A stretch of 64,000 nucleotides of DNA from Granulosicoccus antarcticus IMCC3135 (GTDB lineage: Bacteria; Pseudomonadota; Gammaproteobacteria; Granulosicoccales; Granulosicoccaceae), in the NCBI RefSeq assembly GCF_002215215.1, contig NZ_CP018632.1, positions 7,064,501 through 7,128,500 of the forward strand, given 5' to 3'. The position numbers and the translations under genes are program-made. This document shows, piece after piece, positions 52,154-62,896 of the stretch. The stretch's first letter is position 1; every line of letters begins with the position of its first letter. The notes below the pieces were generated by a model that ran no database searches, was not told the DNA's origin, and saw nothing but the letters and a program-made list of their open reading frames with translations.

Positions 52154-53694
52154 AGTGATCTGTCTTGAGCCAACGGTGAAACCGCAGCTGTATTTGATGA
52201 GGTTGCCTCAAGACCCATGGAGAGGCGAACGATTGAATCTTCGGAAATGTCTTGCCCTGTCAAGCTACCTTCGATCCGGCCCAGTCGCATCACCATGATG
52301 CGATCCGCCAGACCAATCAATTCTGGCATTTCAGAGGTGATCACGATGATGGCGTGCCCTTGTGCGGCCAACTTGCGCAAGAAGACATAAATCTGTTGCT
52401 TGGTACCTATGTCGATACCTCGAGTAGGCTCATCAACAATCAGTATGCGAGGCTCGGATAACATTACTTTAGCCAGCAATAATTTTTGCTGATTCCCGCC
52501 GGACAGATTCCCTACCCGAACCGTGCGGCTGCCAGAACGAATGTCGAACTCGGCAATAGCATCGCTCAAGGCGGCCTCTTCGGCCCGACGGTCTACCAGA
52601 AACGCGCCAAACTTGAACAAGGTTTGCAACGTCAGGTTCTCCCGCATCCCCCAATCAAGCACCAGCCCTCGCAGCTTTCGATCTTCAGTCAGGTAGCAAA
52701 GACCACGGCGTTGTGCATCTCCGGGTGTTTTCATTCGCACCTGCTCACCAAATAGCTTAATCGATGCAGCGGTGGCGGCGCGCAATCCACACAAGCCTTC
52801 CATCGCCTCGGTTCGACCCGAACCAACCAATCCACCGATACCCAGGATTTCACCCTTTTTCAATTCAAACGACAAATCCTGTGCATAGCCGGGAACCGTC
52901 AGATCCTTCACTGACAGAACAGTCTCAGCCTCATCGGGAACACCGGGCTTCGCCGGATACAGGTCCGAGACGTCACGTCCCACCATCGTCGTTGCCATGC
53001 CGTCCTCGTCAATTTCTGCACTCGGCCCTGAATACACCACAGCACCATCACGCATAACCGTGACTTGATCGGAGACGTCCGCTACTTCATCGAGCTTGTG
53101 TGAGGTAAACAGGATTGCCGCTCCGGCAGCTCGCAATAGACGAACCTGTTCAAACAACACTTTGGTTTCCCGGTTGGTCAACACAGCGGTGGGCTCATCC
53201 ATGATCAACAAACGCGCATCACGCGACAAGGCCTTGGCAATCTCTACCATCTGTTTTTCAGAGTTCGACAGCTCAGACACCAGAGCGTCCGGATCAACCG
53301 AGCACTCGACTCGATCCAGATAGCTTCGTGTCAAACGCCGCATCTGTGATTTGTCCAGCAACCAGCCTTTCCTGATCTCACGACCCAGGAAAATATTCTG
53401 CTCCACGGTGAGTTGCTCCGCCAGATTGAACTCCTGGTGAATCATGACGACACCAGCATTTTCACCATCATGCAGACTGTCGAAGACAACAGGCTTGCCA
53501 TCCAGCAAAATGACACCATCGCTTGCGCTCTGATAGCCTGCAAGGATTTTCATGGCCGTTGATTTGCCAGCTCCGTTCTCGCCAATCAACGCGTGCACTT
53601 CACCGGCGTGCAGTGTCAGGTTGATACTGTGCAGCACTTCGATCGGACCAAAGGACTTGCTGACGTTTTGAAGGCAGAGAACGGGGCTCGACAT
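52150..53694 (-). CDS. Sugar ABC transporter ATPase (double NBD)
   Basis: A 514-residue ATPase with two fused domains. The first has GENGAGKST (~37-45), LSNSEKQMVEIAKAL and LLIMDEPTAVL; the second has the degenerate Walker A GLVGSGRTE, LSGGNQQKLLLAKV and ILIVDEPTRGID. The signature in the first domain (LSNSEKQ) differs from the usual LSxGxxQ but this is common in the family. It abuts the Gfo/Idh/MocA gene with 1-bp overlap. Confidence 0.94.
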   Translation of the reverse strand: MSSPVLCLQNVSKSFGPIEVLHSINLTLHAGEVHALIGENGAGKSTAMKILAGYQSASDGVILLDGKPVVFDSLHDGENAGVVMIHQEFNLAEQLTVEQNIFLGREIRKGWLLDKSQMRRLTRSYLDRVECSVDPDALVSELSNSEKQMVEIAKALSRDARLLIMDEPTAVLTNRETKVLFEQVRLLRAAGAAILFTSHKLDEVADVSDQVTVMRDGAVVYSGPSAEIDEDGMATTMVGRDVSDLYPAKPGVPDEAETVLSVKDLTVPGYAQDLSFELKKGEILGIGGLVGSGRTEAMEGLCGLRAATAASIKLFGEQVRMKTPGDAQRRGLCYLTEDRKLRGLVLDWGMRENLTLQTLFKFGAFLVDRRAEEAALSDAIAEFDIRSGSRTVRVGNLSGGNQQKLLLAKVMLSEPRILIVDEPTRGIDIGTKQQIYVFLRKLAAQGHAIIVITSEMPELIGLADRIMVMRLGRIEGSLTGQDISEDSIVRLSMGLEATSSNTAAVSPLAQDRSL

Positions 53695-54839
53695 TACAGA
53701 CTCACCCAGGCCGAATCTTTTGCGGAAGACTCAACGCAAGCATTGATGAATGCCATACCAGCCATGCCCTGCTCAATACCTGGTAACAAACCCATGGCCT
53801 GTTCGCGTGATGCTCCAGCTTGTACAGCACGAATCGCATCAGCGGCTTCGCTGTACAGATTGGCAAAGCCTTCCAGATAGCCTTCTGGATGACCTGCTGG
53901 AACACGAGACAAGGCGTTAGCAGCCTCACTTGCCCCAGCCCCGGATCGAGTCACCAGCTGCCTGGGCTTTCCTTGTGAGGTGAACCACAAGTAGTTCGGA
54001 TCTTCCTGACTCCACTCAAGGCCACCTTTACTGCCGTAGACCCGGAGCTTTAAGCCATTCTCGTTGCCCGGTGCCACCTGACTACACCACAACATACCGC
54101 GCGCACCACCTGCAAAGCGCAACATCATATGCGCGTTGTCATCCAGCTTGCGCCCGGCACCAAAACATTGCAGATCAGCTGCCAGCTTCTCAACGCTCAA
54201 GCCGGTTACAAAACACGCCAGGTTGTGCGCATGAGTGCCGATGTCGCCTATCGAACCACCGGCACCAGAGCGCATCGGATCGGTTCGCCATTCAGCCTGT
54301 TTCAGCCCTTCGTTTTCCAAAGACTCGGTCAGCCAGTCTTGTGGATACTCGGCCTGTACAGTGCGAAGCTCCCCCAGCTCTCCCGCTTCAATCATGGCTT
54401 TGGCCTGACGAATCATGGGATAAGCTGTGTAATTATGAGTCAGCACGAACAAGGCTTTCGAGCTCTCTACAGCCTTGGCCATCTCGGCGGCCTGCTCCAT
54501 CGTGGAGGTCAAAGGCTTGTCGCAAATGACATGAATACCACGTGCCAGGAATTCTTTCGCCACAGCGAAATGCATATGGTTTGGCGTCACGATAGAGACC
54601 GCTTCAATGCCTTTATCCAGCTCGGCCTCCGCCGCCGCCATCTGCTGGAAGTCATCATAGACCCGTGGCAAACCCAGGGCCTCACCTGAAGCTTGCGACT
54701 TCTCTGGCGTCGAGGAAAGTGCACCTGCCACCAACTCGAAGCGATCATCGATACGCGATGCAATACGGTGTACGCCACCAATGAAGGCATCGTTACCACC
54801 ACCGACCATCCCGAGCTGAACCCGAGCCACGTATGACAT
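53694..54839 (-). CDS. Gfo/Idh/MocA family oxidoreductase
   Basis: A 381-residue NAD(P)-dependent sugar or inositol oxidoreductase. N-terminal Rossmann fold (LGMVGGGNDAFIGGVHR, residues ~9-25), VSIVTPNHMHFAVAKEFLARGIHVICDKPLT (the catalytic Lys in CDKPLT), then the C-terminal alpha/beta domain with GSIGDIGTHAHNLACFVTG. It overlaps the isomerase gene by 1 bp and the ATPase gene by 1 bp. Partner enzyme of the following isomerase; the pair resembles inositol-type catabolic modules as much as xylose ones. Confidence 0.92.
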   Translation of the reverse strand: MSYVARVQLGMVGGGNDAFIGGVHRIASRIDDRFELVAGALSSTPEKSQASGEALGLPRVYDDFQQMAAAEAELDKGIEAVSIVTPNHMHFAVAKEFLARGIHVICDKPLTSTMEQAAEMAKAVESSKALFVLTHNYTAYPMIRQAKAMIEAGELGELRTVQAEYPQDWLTESLENEGLKQAEWRTDPMRSGAGGSIGDIGTHAHNLACFVTGLSVEKLAADLQCFGAGRKLDDNAHMMLRFAGGARGMLWCSQVAPGNENGLKLRVYGSKGGLEWSQEDPNYLWFTSQGKPRQLVTRSGAGASEAANALSRVPAGHPEGYLEGFANLYSEAADAIRAVQAGASREQAMGLLPGIEQGMAGMAFINACVESSAKDSAWVSL

Positions 54840-55894
54840 CAGTCAATCCCCAGCATCTTGCGATTGGCGGCCTCATCGGTACCGCTGTCCGCGAAATCAT
54901 CAAATGCTCGCTCTGTGACACGAATAATATGATCTGCAACGAATTGCGCGCCTTCGCGTGCACCGTCTTCCGGATGCTTCAAGCAGCATTCCCATTCGAC
55001 AACGGCCCAACCGTCAAAGTCGTTGGCAGCCATCTTTGAAAAGATGGAAACAAAATCCACCTGACCATCGCCCAGCGAACGGAAACGTCCCGCACGATCT
55101 ACCCAGGGTTGATAGCCTGAATACACGCCCTGCCGCCCGGTTGGGTTGAACTCGGCATCCTTGACGTGAAACATCTTGATGCGATCCTTGTAGATATCGA
55201 TGTTGTCGAGGTAGTCCAGGCATTGCAGAACGTAATGCGACGGGTCATACAACATATTGCAACGCGGGTGATTGTCGACACGCTCCAGGAACATCTCGAA
55301 TGTCACACCGTCGTGCAGATCTTCACCCGGATGAATTTCATAGCAGATGTTCACATCGCTCTCATCGGCATGATCGAGAATCGGACGCCAGCGTGCAGCC
55401 AGTTCGTCAAAGGCGGTTTCTACCAGACCTGCCGGACGCTGTGGCCACGGATACATATAGGGCCAGGCCAGCGCTCCGGAAAACGAGGCGTGGTTCTTGA
55501 TACCCATGTTGGCTGAAGCAGAAACAGCTTTCATGACCTGATCCACAGCCCAGGCCTGACGCGCCTTGGGATTACCACGTACAGAAGGATCTGCAAATCC
55601 GTCAAATGCATCGTCATAAGCCGGGTGCACCGCAACCAGCTGACCTTGCAAGTGTGTGGACAGTTCGGTGACTTCCACACCATTTGCCAAAGCCTGACCT
55701 TTGAACTCGTCGCAGTAGGTTTTGCTCGTTGCCGCCTTTTCCAGGTCAAACAGACGAGCATCCCAACTCGGTACTTGCACGCCTTTGTAGCCGCAGTCTG
55801 CGGCCCACTTGGTAATGCTGTCCCAACTATTGAACGGGGCTTCATCACCCGCAAATTGCGCCAAAAACAGCGCAGGGCCTTTTAGGTTTTTCAT
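54839..55894 (-). CDS. Sugar phosphate isomerase/epimerase family TIM-barrel protein
   Basis: A 351-residue TIM-barrel protein of the AP-endonuclease-2/xylose-isomerase-like family. Metal-binding stretches include YKGVQVPSWDARLFD, VNICYEIHPGEDLHD, CNMLYDPSHYVLQ, KMFHVKDAEFNP and FDGWAVVEWECCLK. It isomerises or epimerises keto-sugars or inosose derivatives; exact substrate unknown. 36 bp after xylA. Confidence 0.9.
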   Translation of the reverse strand: MKNLKGPALFLAQFAGDEAPFNSWDSITKWAADCGYKGVQVPSWDARLFDLEKAATSKTYCDEFKGQALANGVEVTELSTHLQGQLVAVHPAYDDAFDGFADPSVRGNPKARQAWAVDQVMKAVSASANMGIKNHASFSGALAWPYMYPWPQRPAGLVETAFDELAARWRPILDHADESDVNICYEIHPGEDLHDGVTFEMFLERVDNHPRCNMLYDPSHYVLQCLDYLDNIDIYKDRIKMFHVKDAEFNPTGRQGVYSGYQPWVDRAGRFRSLGDGQVDFVSIFSKMAANDFDGWAVVEWECCLKHPEDGAREGAQFVADHIIRVTERAFDDFADSGTDEAANRKMLGID

Positions 55895-55930
55895 GACTCT
55901 CCCCTCCGATACACAGATTAAATAGACAGA

Positions 55931-57226
55931 TCAAACAAAACGATTGACGATATTTTCCAGCACTTCCTGCTGCCCGGATTTTGGCTGCGGATTCATGCCA
56001 CTGGACTCAACCGTCTGTGCAATGCTGGCAAGATCACTGTTCATCAGGGACTTGCCCTCTTCGCTGTCCCAGTTGGCATAGCGTGCGTTGCGCTTGTTCT
56101 CAAGCGTGCCATCTTCCAGCATTGCCGCTGCTGCTTTAAACCCACGGGCACACACATCCATTGCCCCAGCATGCCCGGCAATCAGATCGACAGGATCGAG
56201 TGACTGACGACGCAGTTTTGCATCGAAGTTTGTACCACCTTTGCTAAAACCACCGGCACGCAGAACTTCGTAGTACGCCATTGCCACTTCGGGCACGTTG
56301 TTGGGAAACTGATCGGTATCCCAACCCGACTGATAATCGTTGCGGTTCATGTCTATCGATCCCAGAATGCCCAGCGATGCTGCCAATGCCAGTTCATGTT
56401 CAAACGAATGGCCGGCCAGAATGGCATGGCCCTGTTCGATGTTCATCTGCACCTCGCCCTCCAGACCGAACTCTTTCAAGAAGCCATAAACCGTGGCAAC
56501 GTCAAAGTCGTACTGGTGCTTGGAAGGCTCTTGCGGCTTTGGCTCAACCAGGATGGCACCTTCAAAACCGATCTTGTGTTTGTAGTCGACCACCATTTGC
56601 AGAAAACGTCCTGCCTGAGCTCTTTCGCGCTTCAGGTCGGTATTGAGAAGCGTCTCATAACCTTCACGACCGCCCCACAAGACGTAATTCTGACCACCCA
56701 GTTTATGAGTGGCATCCAGGCATAATTTCACCGTGGCCGCTGACCAGGCGAAAATTTCCGGATCCGGATTTGTTGCCGCCCCTGACATGAAACGACGGTG
56801 ACTGAACATGTTGGCCGTACCCCACAGAAGGCGAGTCTTGTTACTTTCCATTTTCGCCGCAAAGTATTCGATGATTTCTTCAAAGTTCCTGCGGCTTTCC
56901 TTGAAGGTGGCTCCTTCTGGACGAATGTCAGCGTCATGCCAGCAGAAGAATGGCGCACCCAGGATATCGAACATCTCGAAGGCTACATCTGCCTTCAATC
57001 GAGCCTTGTCCATTGTGTCACCTGCCCACGGACGCTCAAAGGTCGCATCACCAAATGGATCACCACCAGGCCATGCAAAACTGTGCCAGTACGCTACGGC
57101 AAAGCGCAGCTGATCTTCCATCCGCTTGCCGAGTACCACCTCATCGGGGTTGTAGTGCCGGAAGGCCAGCTCTGTTGCGTCAGGGTTGTATTGTAGTTTT
57201 TCAATGCCAGAAAAGAAATCAGTCAT
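55931..57226 (-). CDS. xylA: Xylose isomerase
   Basis: A 431-residue xylose isomerase converting D-xylose to D-xylulose with two divalent metals. Catalytic His97 and Asp100 in [23 protein letters not shown]-type segment [18 protein letters not shown] (~181-198), metal ligands in [33 protein letters not shown] and [18 protein letters not shown]. Length matches class II isomerases. It overlaps the lacI end by 8 bp. No xylulokinase gene accompanies it in the operon, unusual for a xylose locus. Confidence 0.96.
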   Translation of the reverse strand: MTDFFSGIEKLQYNPDATELAFRHYNPDEVVLGKRMEDQLRFAVAYWHSFAWPGGDPFGDATFERPWAGDTMDKARLKADVAFEMFDILGAPFFCWHDADIRPEGATFKESRRNFEEIIEYFAAKMESNKTRLLWGTANMFSHRRFMSGAATNPDPEIFAWSAATVKLCLDATHKLGGQNYVLWGGREGYETLLNTDLKRERAQAGRFLQMVVDYKHKIGFEGAILVEPKPQEPSKHQYDFDVATVYGFLKEFGLEGEVQMNIEQGHAILAGHSFEHELALAASLGILGSIDMNRNDYQSGWDTDQFPNNVPEVAMAYYEVLRAGGFSKGGTNFDAKLRRQSLDPVDLIAGHAGAMDVCARGFKAAAAMLEDGTLENKRNARYANWDSEEGKSLMNSDLASIAQTVESSGMNPQPKSGQQEVLENIVNRFV

Positions 57227-58325
57227 GGTCTTGGGTATGTCTCAACGTAGTATCTGGAATATGGGATGGCAGGTTGTCACGAACATAAATTGTCGGCACC
57301 AGATCCTGCATCGGTGGTATCTCTCGACCATCAATCAATGCCTTCAGAATAGTGATAGAGCGATTTATCTCTACATCCGGGCGTTGATCGATCACAAGAT
57401 CGATGTGTTTGTTCAACAGTGCCTTGTGCGTATGCGCTACCAGCTCATGCACAATGCAAAAAAATCGTTTGGGACGGGTGCATTGCTCCAGCGCCGCAAC
57501 CAGCCCGCTGTTGCCGGCACCCACGTTGTACACTGCGCTCACTTTGGGCTCGGCAACCAATGCCTCTTTCACCACAGCAGCCACTTTTTCGGCATCATCA
57601 CGCGTCATGATGGGATCGAGCAATTCTATGTTGGGATAATCTTCGCTGATGACCTCACGAAAACCGCTTAACCGATCTGCGTGGTCACGCGCATCAAGCG
57701 AGCCTACGATCATTTGAACACACCCCTTGCGACCGGCATGTGACAAGCCCAGTAAACGGCCTGCTGTGCGCCCAGCGGCAACATTATTGATACCGACATA
57801 GGCGGCACGATGATCGACGGGAAGATCCGAGACAAGGCCAATGATGGATGTTCCTTGCTCTTGCAGCTTTCTGAGAGGTTCTGCAATCTCCTCGCTCTGC
57901 AAACCCACAACAGCTATTCCATCATAGGATGCATCCACGATGGACAGTAGACTGTGTTTCAGACCCTCGACGTCAAACGCATCGATTTCACTCACATCGA
58001 CACTGATCTGATCGACCACCAGGTGCTCCACCAAACTGTCCAGATGTGCACGCACACGCGAAAAGAATGCGTTGCGCCCTTTTGGCAACAAAAAAGCCAG
58101 ACGGTAGGTTCGCTGACGCGACAGATTGGCCGCCGCCACGTTGCGGATATAGCCCAGCTCCGACATCGCGTCGTGCACTTTGCGAACCGATTTCTCGGCA
58201 ACGTTACCTCGGTCGTTGATGACACGATCGGCGGTTGCGTAGCTGACTCCCGCCACACGCGCAACATCGCTCAAAGTGGGGTTCTTACCCGTCTCTCTAG
58301 TTGCGGATGTATTGCTCGCGTTCAT
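57219..58325 (-). CDS. LacI family transcriptional regulator
   Basis: A 368-residue repressor: N-terminal helix-turn-helix ([38 protein letters not shown], ~17-54) and a periplasmic-binding-like effector domain ([46 protein letters not shown]). It heads the operon, so it controls its own expression and that of xylA and the transporter; an 18-bp-arm inverted repeat is just upstream. ATG 58325 is chosen because the alternative TTG at 58361 would lie inside that repeat. Confidence 0.92.
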   Translation of the reverse strand: MNASNTSATRETGKNPTLSDVARVAGVSYATADRVINDRGNVAEKSVRKVHDAMSELGYIRNVAAANLSRQRTYRLAFLLPKGRNAFFSRVRAHLDSLVEHLVVDQISVDVSEIDAFDVEGLKHSLLSIVDASYDGIAVVGLQSEEIAEPLRKLQEQGTSIIGLVSDLPVDHRAAYVGINNVAAGRTAGRLLGLSHAGRKGCVQMIVGSLDARDHADRLSGFREVISEDYPNIELLDPIMTRDDAEKVAAVVKEALVAEPKVSAVYNVGAGNSGLVAALEQCTRPKRFFCIVHELVAHTHKALLNKHIDLVIDQRPDVEINRSITILKALIDGREIPPMQDLVPTIYVRDNLPSHIPDTTLRHTQDHD

Positions 58326-58346
58326 GAACAGCAGTATGTCGCGAGA

Positions 58347-58387
58347 AATGATAGGCGTCAATCAATAAATGATTGCCGTCTATCATT
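58347..58387. promoter_or_regulatory. Candidate LacI-type operator and promoter
   Basis: Inverted repeat AATGATAGGCGTCAATCA (58347-58364), spacer ATAAA, TGATTGCCGTCTATCATT (58370-58387); 16 of 18 arm positions are complementary. It ends 22 bp before the lacI ATG. On the minus strand TTGACG (58361-58356), 17 bp and CATACT form a possible -35/-10 pair overlapping the repeat, so a bound repressor would block RNA polymerase. Confidence 0.65.
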
Positions 58388-58400
58388 TTGAGAATCAAGA

Positions 58401-59453
58401 CTAGTCAAGCTGCTGAACGCACTCCCCTTCTGCCATTGCATGTGAGGGTGTCAATGGCGTCAGATCGACATTCGGATCAACGATTCGAGCTAACAATAAC
58501 TTCATTCTGTCAGCATCGATTTCCACTGGCATCTGGCGAGTGACAATCGGCTGCCATGCACCTGCCTGTCTCTCGGCAACAGCAAATTCGAACACATAAT
58601 CATCCTCGACCCCCATACGAAGATCTGATAATACGAGCACATCATCTTTTACCGACAGTGCAAAGGCGCCGTGTGTGAACCAGTCCATTCGCTGCACCGG
58701 CCAGTGGTCAAGCCATTCACTACAGGCCTGCTTTCCATTGCTGTAGCTTTGCATGGATATCTCTGAGTCGCCATCCAATAAAGAGCTGTAGCCCTCAAAG
58801 TAGCGATCATCGGCTACCACAACGACACGCCACAGCACGGAAAACGGGAACGGTGCTATCAACACATGATTGGCCTCAACCGCACTATGTGCAAGTGTGG
58901 CTGACACCTTCTGACGCGTAATATGCTGAGCAACAAGCGTCCAGCCAAGATAGGTGCTGCTGATCAACAGCCCTGCAATAACCATTGGTCTGGCACGTAA
59001 CCACTGACGTCGCCAGGCCATGACAACCCCGACAAGCAACGGCAGGGTGTAGGCCGGATCGATAATGAACACCGAGCCCCAGGCTGTTGGTGGTGTACTC
59101 AGTGGCCACCATATCTGTGTGCCATAGACGGTAAAGCCATCAAGCAATGGATGTGTAACCAGCACCAACCAAAGTGCCAGCCACCAGCGACAAAAAGGCA
59201 ACTCAGCCTTGGGCATGAGACGCTTGCACAACACTGCTAATGGGAAGCTGAACAATGTCAGCATGAACAACGAGTGGCTCCAGCTCCGATGGTAGGTGAA
59301 ACTTTCAATGGCATCCGCATAGGGAACCAGGACATCAAGGTCGGGCAATGTGCCCACCACGGCGCCCACCAGCAAAGCGCGCCTGCCCAGCTTCTCACCT
59401 AATACGACATGCGCAATTGAGGCACCAAGAACGATCTGCGAGATAGAGTCCAT
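58401..59453 (-). CDS. DUF457/YdjM-type membrane-bound metal-dependent hydrolase
   Basis: A 350-residue inner-membrane protein. It begins MDSISQIVLGASIAHVVLG and has the family metal motif region VGTLPDLDVLVPYADAIESFTYHRSWSHSLFML (residues ~33-66) and HPLLDGFTVYGTQIWWPLS, then four or five hydrophobic segments and a ~120-residue soluble C-terminal part. Relatives are annotated as membrane hydrolases; the reaction is not established. It lies 5 bp after the indolepyruvate oxidoreductase gene and may be cotranscribed with it. Confidence 0.88.
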   Translation of the reverse strand: MDSISQIVLGASIAHVVLGEKLGRRALLVGAVVGTLPDLDVLVPYADAIESFTYHRSWSHSLFMLTLFSFPLAVLCKRLMPKAELPFCRWWLALWLVLVTHPLLDGFTVYGTQIWWPLSTPPTAWGSVFIIDPAYTLPLLVGVVMAWRRQWLRARPMVIAGLLISSTYLGWTLVAQHITRQKVSATLAHSAVEANHVLIAPFPFSVLWRVVVVADDRYFEGYSSLLDGDSEISMQSYSNGKQACSEWLDHWPVQRMDWFTHGAFALSVKDDVLVLSDLRMGVEDDYVFEFAVAERQAGAWQPIVTRQMPVEIDADRMKLLLARIVDPNVDLTPLTPSHAMAEGECVQQLD

Positions 59454-59458
59454 GCTTA

Positions 59459-62400
59459 CTACATCGACAAACCAGCATTAACCTGAGCCTGAACCTTCTC
59501 AACCGCCTCGTGTTTCACCATCCCGTAACCCCGTATATCCATCGGCATGGCCAACACCTTCGCCATCGCTGCGTGATTGTCTGTATTCAGCTGCTCTACC
59601 GAGCGTTCAATCACAGACAGATACCAGTCAATCAATCCGCGTTCCATTTTGCGCTCGGCCGTGTACGAGAACAGATCCAGCTTACTGCCACGCAATTTCT
59701 TCATCTTGGCCAACTGCTGGAAAACAGGTGTCATCCAACCACCAAATTCGCGTTTCATCGGTCGGCCCCGACCATCTTTCTTCAAGCTGATCAGAGGTGG
59801 GGCTAAATGATACTTCAAGGTGAAATCACCGCTGAATTGCTCATCAATCTGCTGCTTGAATACGCTACCGGTGTGCAGGCGTGCCACTTCGTATTCATCT
59901 TTATAGGCCATCAGCTTGAACAAGGAGCGCGCAACGGCTGTGGCCATGGCCTGCGAGCCACAAGACTGCTCTGCGACTTTTACGCGTTCAACTGCTTGTG
60001 CATAGCGTGCAGCATAAGCAGTGTCTTGATAGTCAGTCAGAAAGGCCACGCGTCGCTCGATCATTTTGTCCAGGGGTTCTTCGATTTTCACCGCTGGTTT
60101 CAACAGCGCATTCAGACGCTCCGGATCAGACTGCAGCAATCGACCGCAGGCAAAAGCGGTATGGTTTTTTTCTATCGCCACACCATTAAGCTCGATGGCG
60201 CGGTGTAGAGCCGCCAAAGAGACGGGAATCAAGCCTGCCTGCCATGCCAGACCCAGCATGATGATATTGGCAAACACGGTGTCACCCAACAAGGTTTCAG
60301 CGAGCTTGTTGGCATCGATACAGGGGACGTCATATTGCCCAATCGCCTGCTGAATCGTAGCTAGTCGCTCCTCCGTTCTCAGGCTTGCATCACGAATTCG
60401 TACAATATCACCGGTCGGCATCTCAGCCATGTTCAATACAGCCTGCATACCTTGCCGATAGCTGGCCGATGCTTTAGGCGAGGAACTGACCACGATATCG
60501 CAACCAATCAAGGCGTCCGCCGACAAGTTGTCGATACGTACCTGGTGAATGCTGTCAGGGTTTTCGCCTAGACGGATATAGCTGAGTACTGGGCCGAACT
60601 TCTGTGCAAAGCCGGTAAAATCCAGTACCGAGGCCCCCTTGTTTTCAAGGTGAGCAGCCACGGTAATCAGGGCACCCACCGTGACGACACCGGTACCCCC
60701 CACACCTGTGATCAGCAGATCGTAGGGCTCGGCCAGATCTGGCATGTCCGGTTCAGGCAACTCCCTGGCCCAGGCATCAAAATCTTGTTGCACACCTGCC
60801 TGCTTGCGCCGCTCACCACCCTCAATGGTCACAAAACTAGGGCAAAAGCCATTCAGACAACTGAAGTCCTTGTTGCAGCTGGACAGATTGATCTTGCGTT
60901 TGCGGCCAAAAACGGTCTCCTTCGGCTCAACGCTCAAGCAGTTGGACTCCACCGAGCAGTCCCCACATCCCTCACACACAAGATCATTGATCACCACGTG
61001 CCTGGCCGGATCTTCCAGCAGGCCGCGCTTGCGACGGCGGCGCTTTTCGGTGGCACAAGCCTGCTCGTATATCAAGACTGAAACACCTTGTACTTCACGA
61101 ATGGCGCGTTGCACTTTTTCCAGATCCCGACGGTGATGAATGCTCACCCCACTGGGCAATTCACTGGCACGAAACTTTGCTGGATCATCAGAGACCAGGT
61201 CAATATGCTTAACGCCTTCGGCACGAACCTCATGCGCGATCGCCTGCACACTGATTGGCCCGTCCACCGGCTGCCCGCCGGTCATCGCCACGGCATCGTT
61301 GAACAAAATCTTGTAAGTAATGGTGGCCTTGGCGGCAACCGCCTGACGGATAGCCATCGAACCGGAATGATAATACGTGCCTTCGCCCAGGTTCTGGAAT
61401 ACATGCTTGCGCTTGGTAAAGCGCGAAGATGCAGCCCAGTTCACGCCCTCACCGCCCATCTGAATCAATGAGGTCGTTTCGCGATCCATCCAGCTAGCCA
61501 TGAAGTGACAACCAATACCTGCCATGGCCTGGGATCCTTCAGGCACTTTTGTCGAGCTGTTATGCGGGCAGCCTGAGCAGAAATAAGGCGTGCGTGTCGC
61601 ACCTGCCACTTGCAATGCAATTACCTGACAGCTGCTCAATGCCTGTGCCCGCTCGACAAAACCCTGATCGGGGAATAGCTTGGCTAAACGACGCGCAACA
61701 ATAGGTACCAGCAAGCGCGGCGACAGCTCTCCCGTCCAGGGTACCAGGCGCTCACCTTGCTCATCGCGCTTGCCCACCATGCGCTCAGGCTTATCGCCTG
61801 GGTAGTCATAAAAGTATTCCTTGAACTGACTCTCGATGATCCCGCGCTTCTCTTCGATCACCAACACCTCGCGCTTGCCACGGACAAAATCCAAAGCATC
61901 TTCACGCGCCAGTGGCCAAACCATGCCCACCTTGTAGATATCAATACCTAAATCATGGCAAACCGCTTCATCCACACCTAACAGGCGCAATGCTTCCATC
62001 AGATCAAGATGGCCCTTACCGGTACTGACAATGCCAAAGACTGCGTCATCGAGTTTGTAGACATGCCGGTCAATCGGGTTGGCCTGCGCAAAGGCCAGCA
62101 CCGCCTCTTTCTTGGCTTCCAGGCGCTCTTCGATCTGTGGTCCGGGCAAGTCGGGCCAGCGATAATGCAAGCCGCCCACAGGCACTGTGAACACCGGTTG
62201 AGCAAACTGGCGATCGGACTGGATCTCAACCGACGAGGCGGACTCGACAGTCTCGGAAATTGCCTTCATGCCGACCCACATGCCACTGAATCGACTCAGT
62301 GCATAACCGTACTCGCCAAACGCCTGATACTCGGCAATGCTGGCAGGGTTCAGCACCGGCATGAACCAGGACATCAAAGCCACGTCGGACTGATGCGGCA

Positions 62401-62896
62401 TTGAGGAGGACACACAGCCATGATCATCCCCAACCACGACCAGCACGCCACCGGTGGGCGATGAACCGTAAGCGTTACCATGCTTCAGCGCATCTCCGGA
62501 GCGATCAACCCCGGGGCCTTTGCCATACCACAGACCAAAGACACCATCGACTTCTTTGTCTGGATAGCCTTCAACCTGCTGCGAGCCCAATACTGCTGTC
62601 GCTGCCAGATCTTCATTGACCGCCGGTAGAAATTCGACCCTGGCCGCCTCGAGAAGCTTCTTGGCGCGCCACAGCTCCATATCCACAGCACCCAAGGGCG
62701 AACCACGATAGCCCGAGACAAAACCTGCCGTATTGAGTCCAGCGGCTCGATCACGCCGTGCCTGATCGAGAATCACCCTGACCAATGCCTGCGTGCCCGT
62801 CATGTATACACGCCCCGAAGGTTGCGCATAACGATCAGCAAGCTCGTATTGCAGATTGACAGCTGGCAGTGGACTGTTGCTGGACGGATCAGACAT
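59459..62896 (-). CDS. Fused indolepyruvate ferredoxin oxidoreductase
   Basis: A 1145-residue 2-oxoacid:ferredoxin oxidoreductase with the alpha and gamma subunits fused, oxidatively decarboxylating aryl or branched 2-oxo acids to acyl-CoA with thiamine diphosphate. N-terminal pyrimidine-binding part (GFVSGYRGSPLGAVD; NEDLAATAVLGSQ), PP-binding part around QMGGEGVNWAASSRF and ILFNDAVAMTGGQPVDG, a [4Fe-4S] cluster segment CEGCGDCSVESNC with further Cys (CNKDFSCLNGFC), then the gamma domain (GVGGTGVVTVGALITVAAH, ~725-743) and a C-terminal extension. Length matches proteobacterial homologues. Likely controlled by the divergent AsnC-type regulator, for aromatic amino-acid breakdown. Confidence 0.94.
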   Translation of the reverse strand: MSDPSSNSPLPAVNLQYELADRYAQPSGRVYMTGTQALVRVILDQARRDRAAGLNTAGFVSGYRGSPLGAVDMELWRAKKLLEAARVEFLPAVNEDLAATAVLGSQQVEGYPDKEVDGVFGLWYGKGPGVDRSGDALKHGNAYGSSPTGGVLVVVGDDHGCVSSSMPHQSDVALMSWFMPVLNPASIAEYQAFGEYGYALSRFSGMWVGMKAISETVESASSVEIQSDRQFAQPVFTVPVGGLHYRWPDLPGPQIEERLEAKKEAVLAFAQANPIDRHVYKLDDAVFGIVSTGKGHLDLMEALRLLGVDEAVCHDLGIDIYKVGMVWPLAREDALDFVRGKREVLVIEEKRGIIESQFKEYFYDYPGDKPERMVGKRDEQGERLVPWTGELSPRLLVPIVARRLAKLFPDQGFVERAQALSSCQVIALQVAGATRTPYFCSGCPHNSSTKVPEGSQAMAGIGCHFMASWMDRETTSLIQMGGEGVNWAASSRFTKRKHVFQNLGEGTYYHSGSMAIRQAVAAKATITYKILFNDAVAMTGGQPVDGPISVQAIAHEVRAEGVKHIDLVSDDPAKFRASELPSGVSIHHRRDLEKVQRAIREVQGVSVLIYEQACATEKRRRRKRGLLEDPARHVVINDLVCEGCGDCSVESNCLSVEPKETVFGRKRKINLSSCNKDFSCLNGFCPSFVTIEGGERRKQAGVQQDFDAWARELPEPDMPDLAEPYDLLITGVGGTGVVTVGALITVAAHLENKGASVLDFTGFAQKFGPVLSYIRLGENPDSIHQVRIDNLSADALIGCDIVVSSSPKASASYRQGMQAVLNMAEMPTGDIVRIRDASLRTEERLATIQQAIGQYDVPCIDANKLAETLLGDTVFANIIMLGLAWQAGLIPVSLAALHRAIELNGVAIEKNHTAFACGRLLQSDPERLNALLKPAVKIEEPLDKMIERRVAFLTDYQDTAYAARYAQAVERVKVAEQSCGSQAMATAVARSLFKLMAYKDEYEVARLHTGSVFKQQIDEQFSGDFTLKYHLAPPLISLKKDGRGRPMKREFGGWMTPVFQQLAKMKKLRGSKLDLFSYTAERKMERGLIDWYLSVIERSVEQLNTDNHAAMAKVLAMPMDIRGYGMVKHEAVEKVQAQVNAGLSM

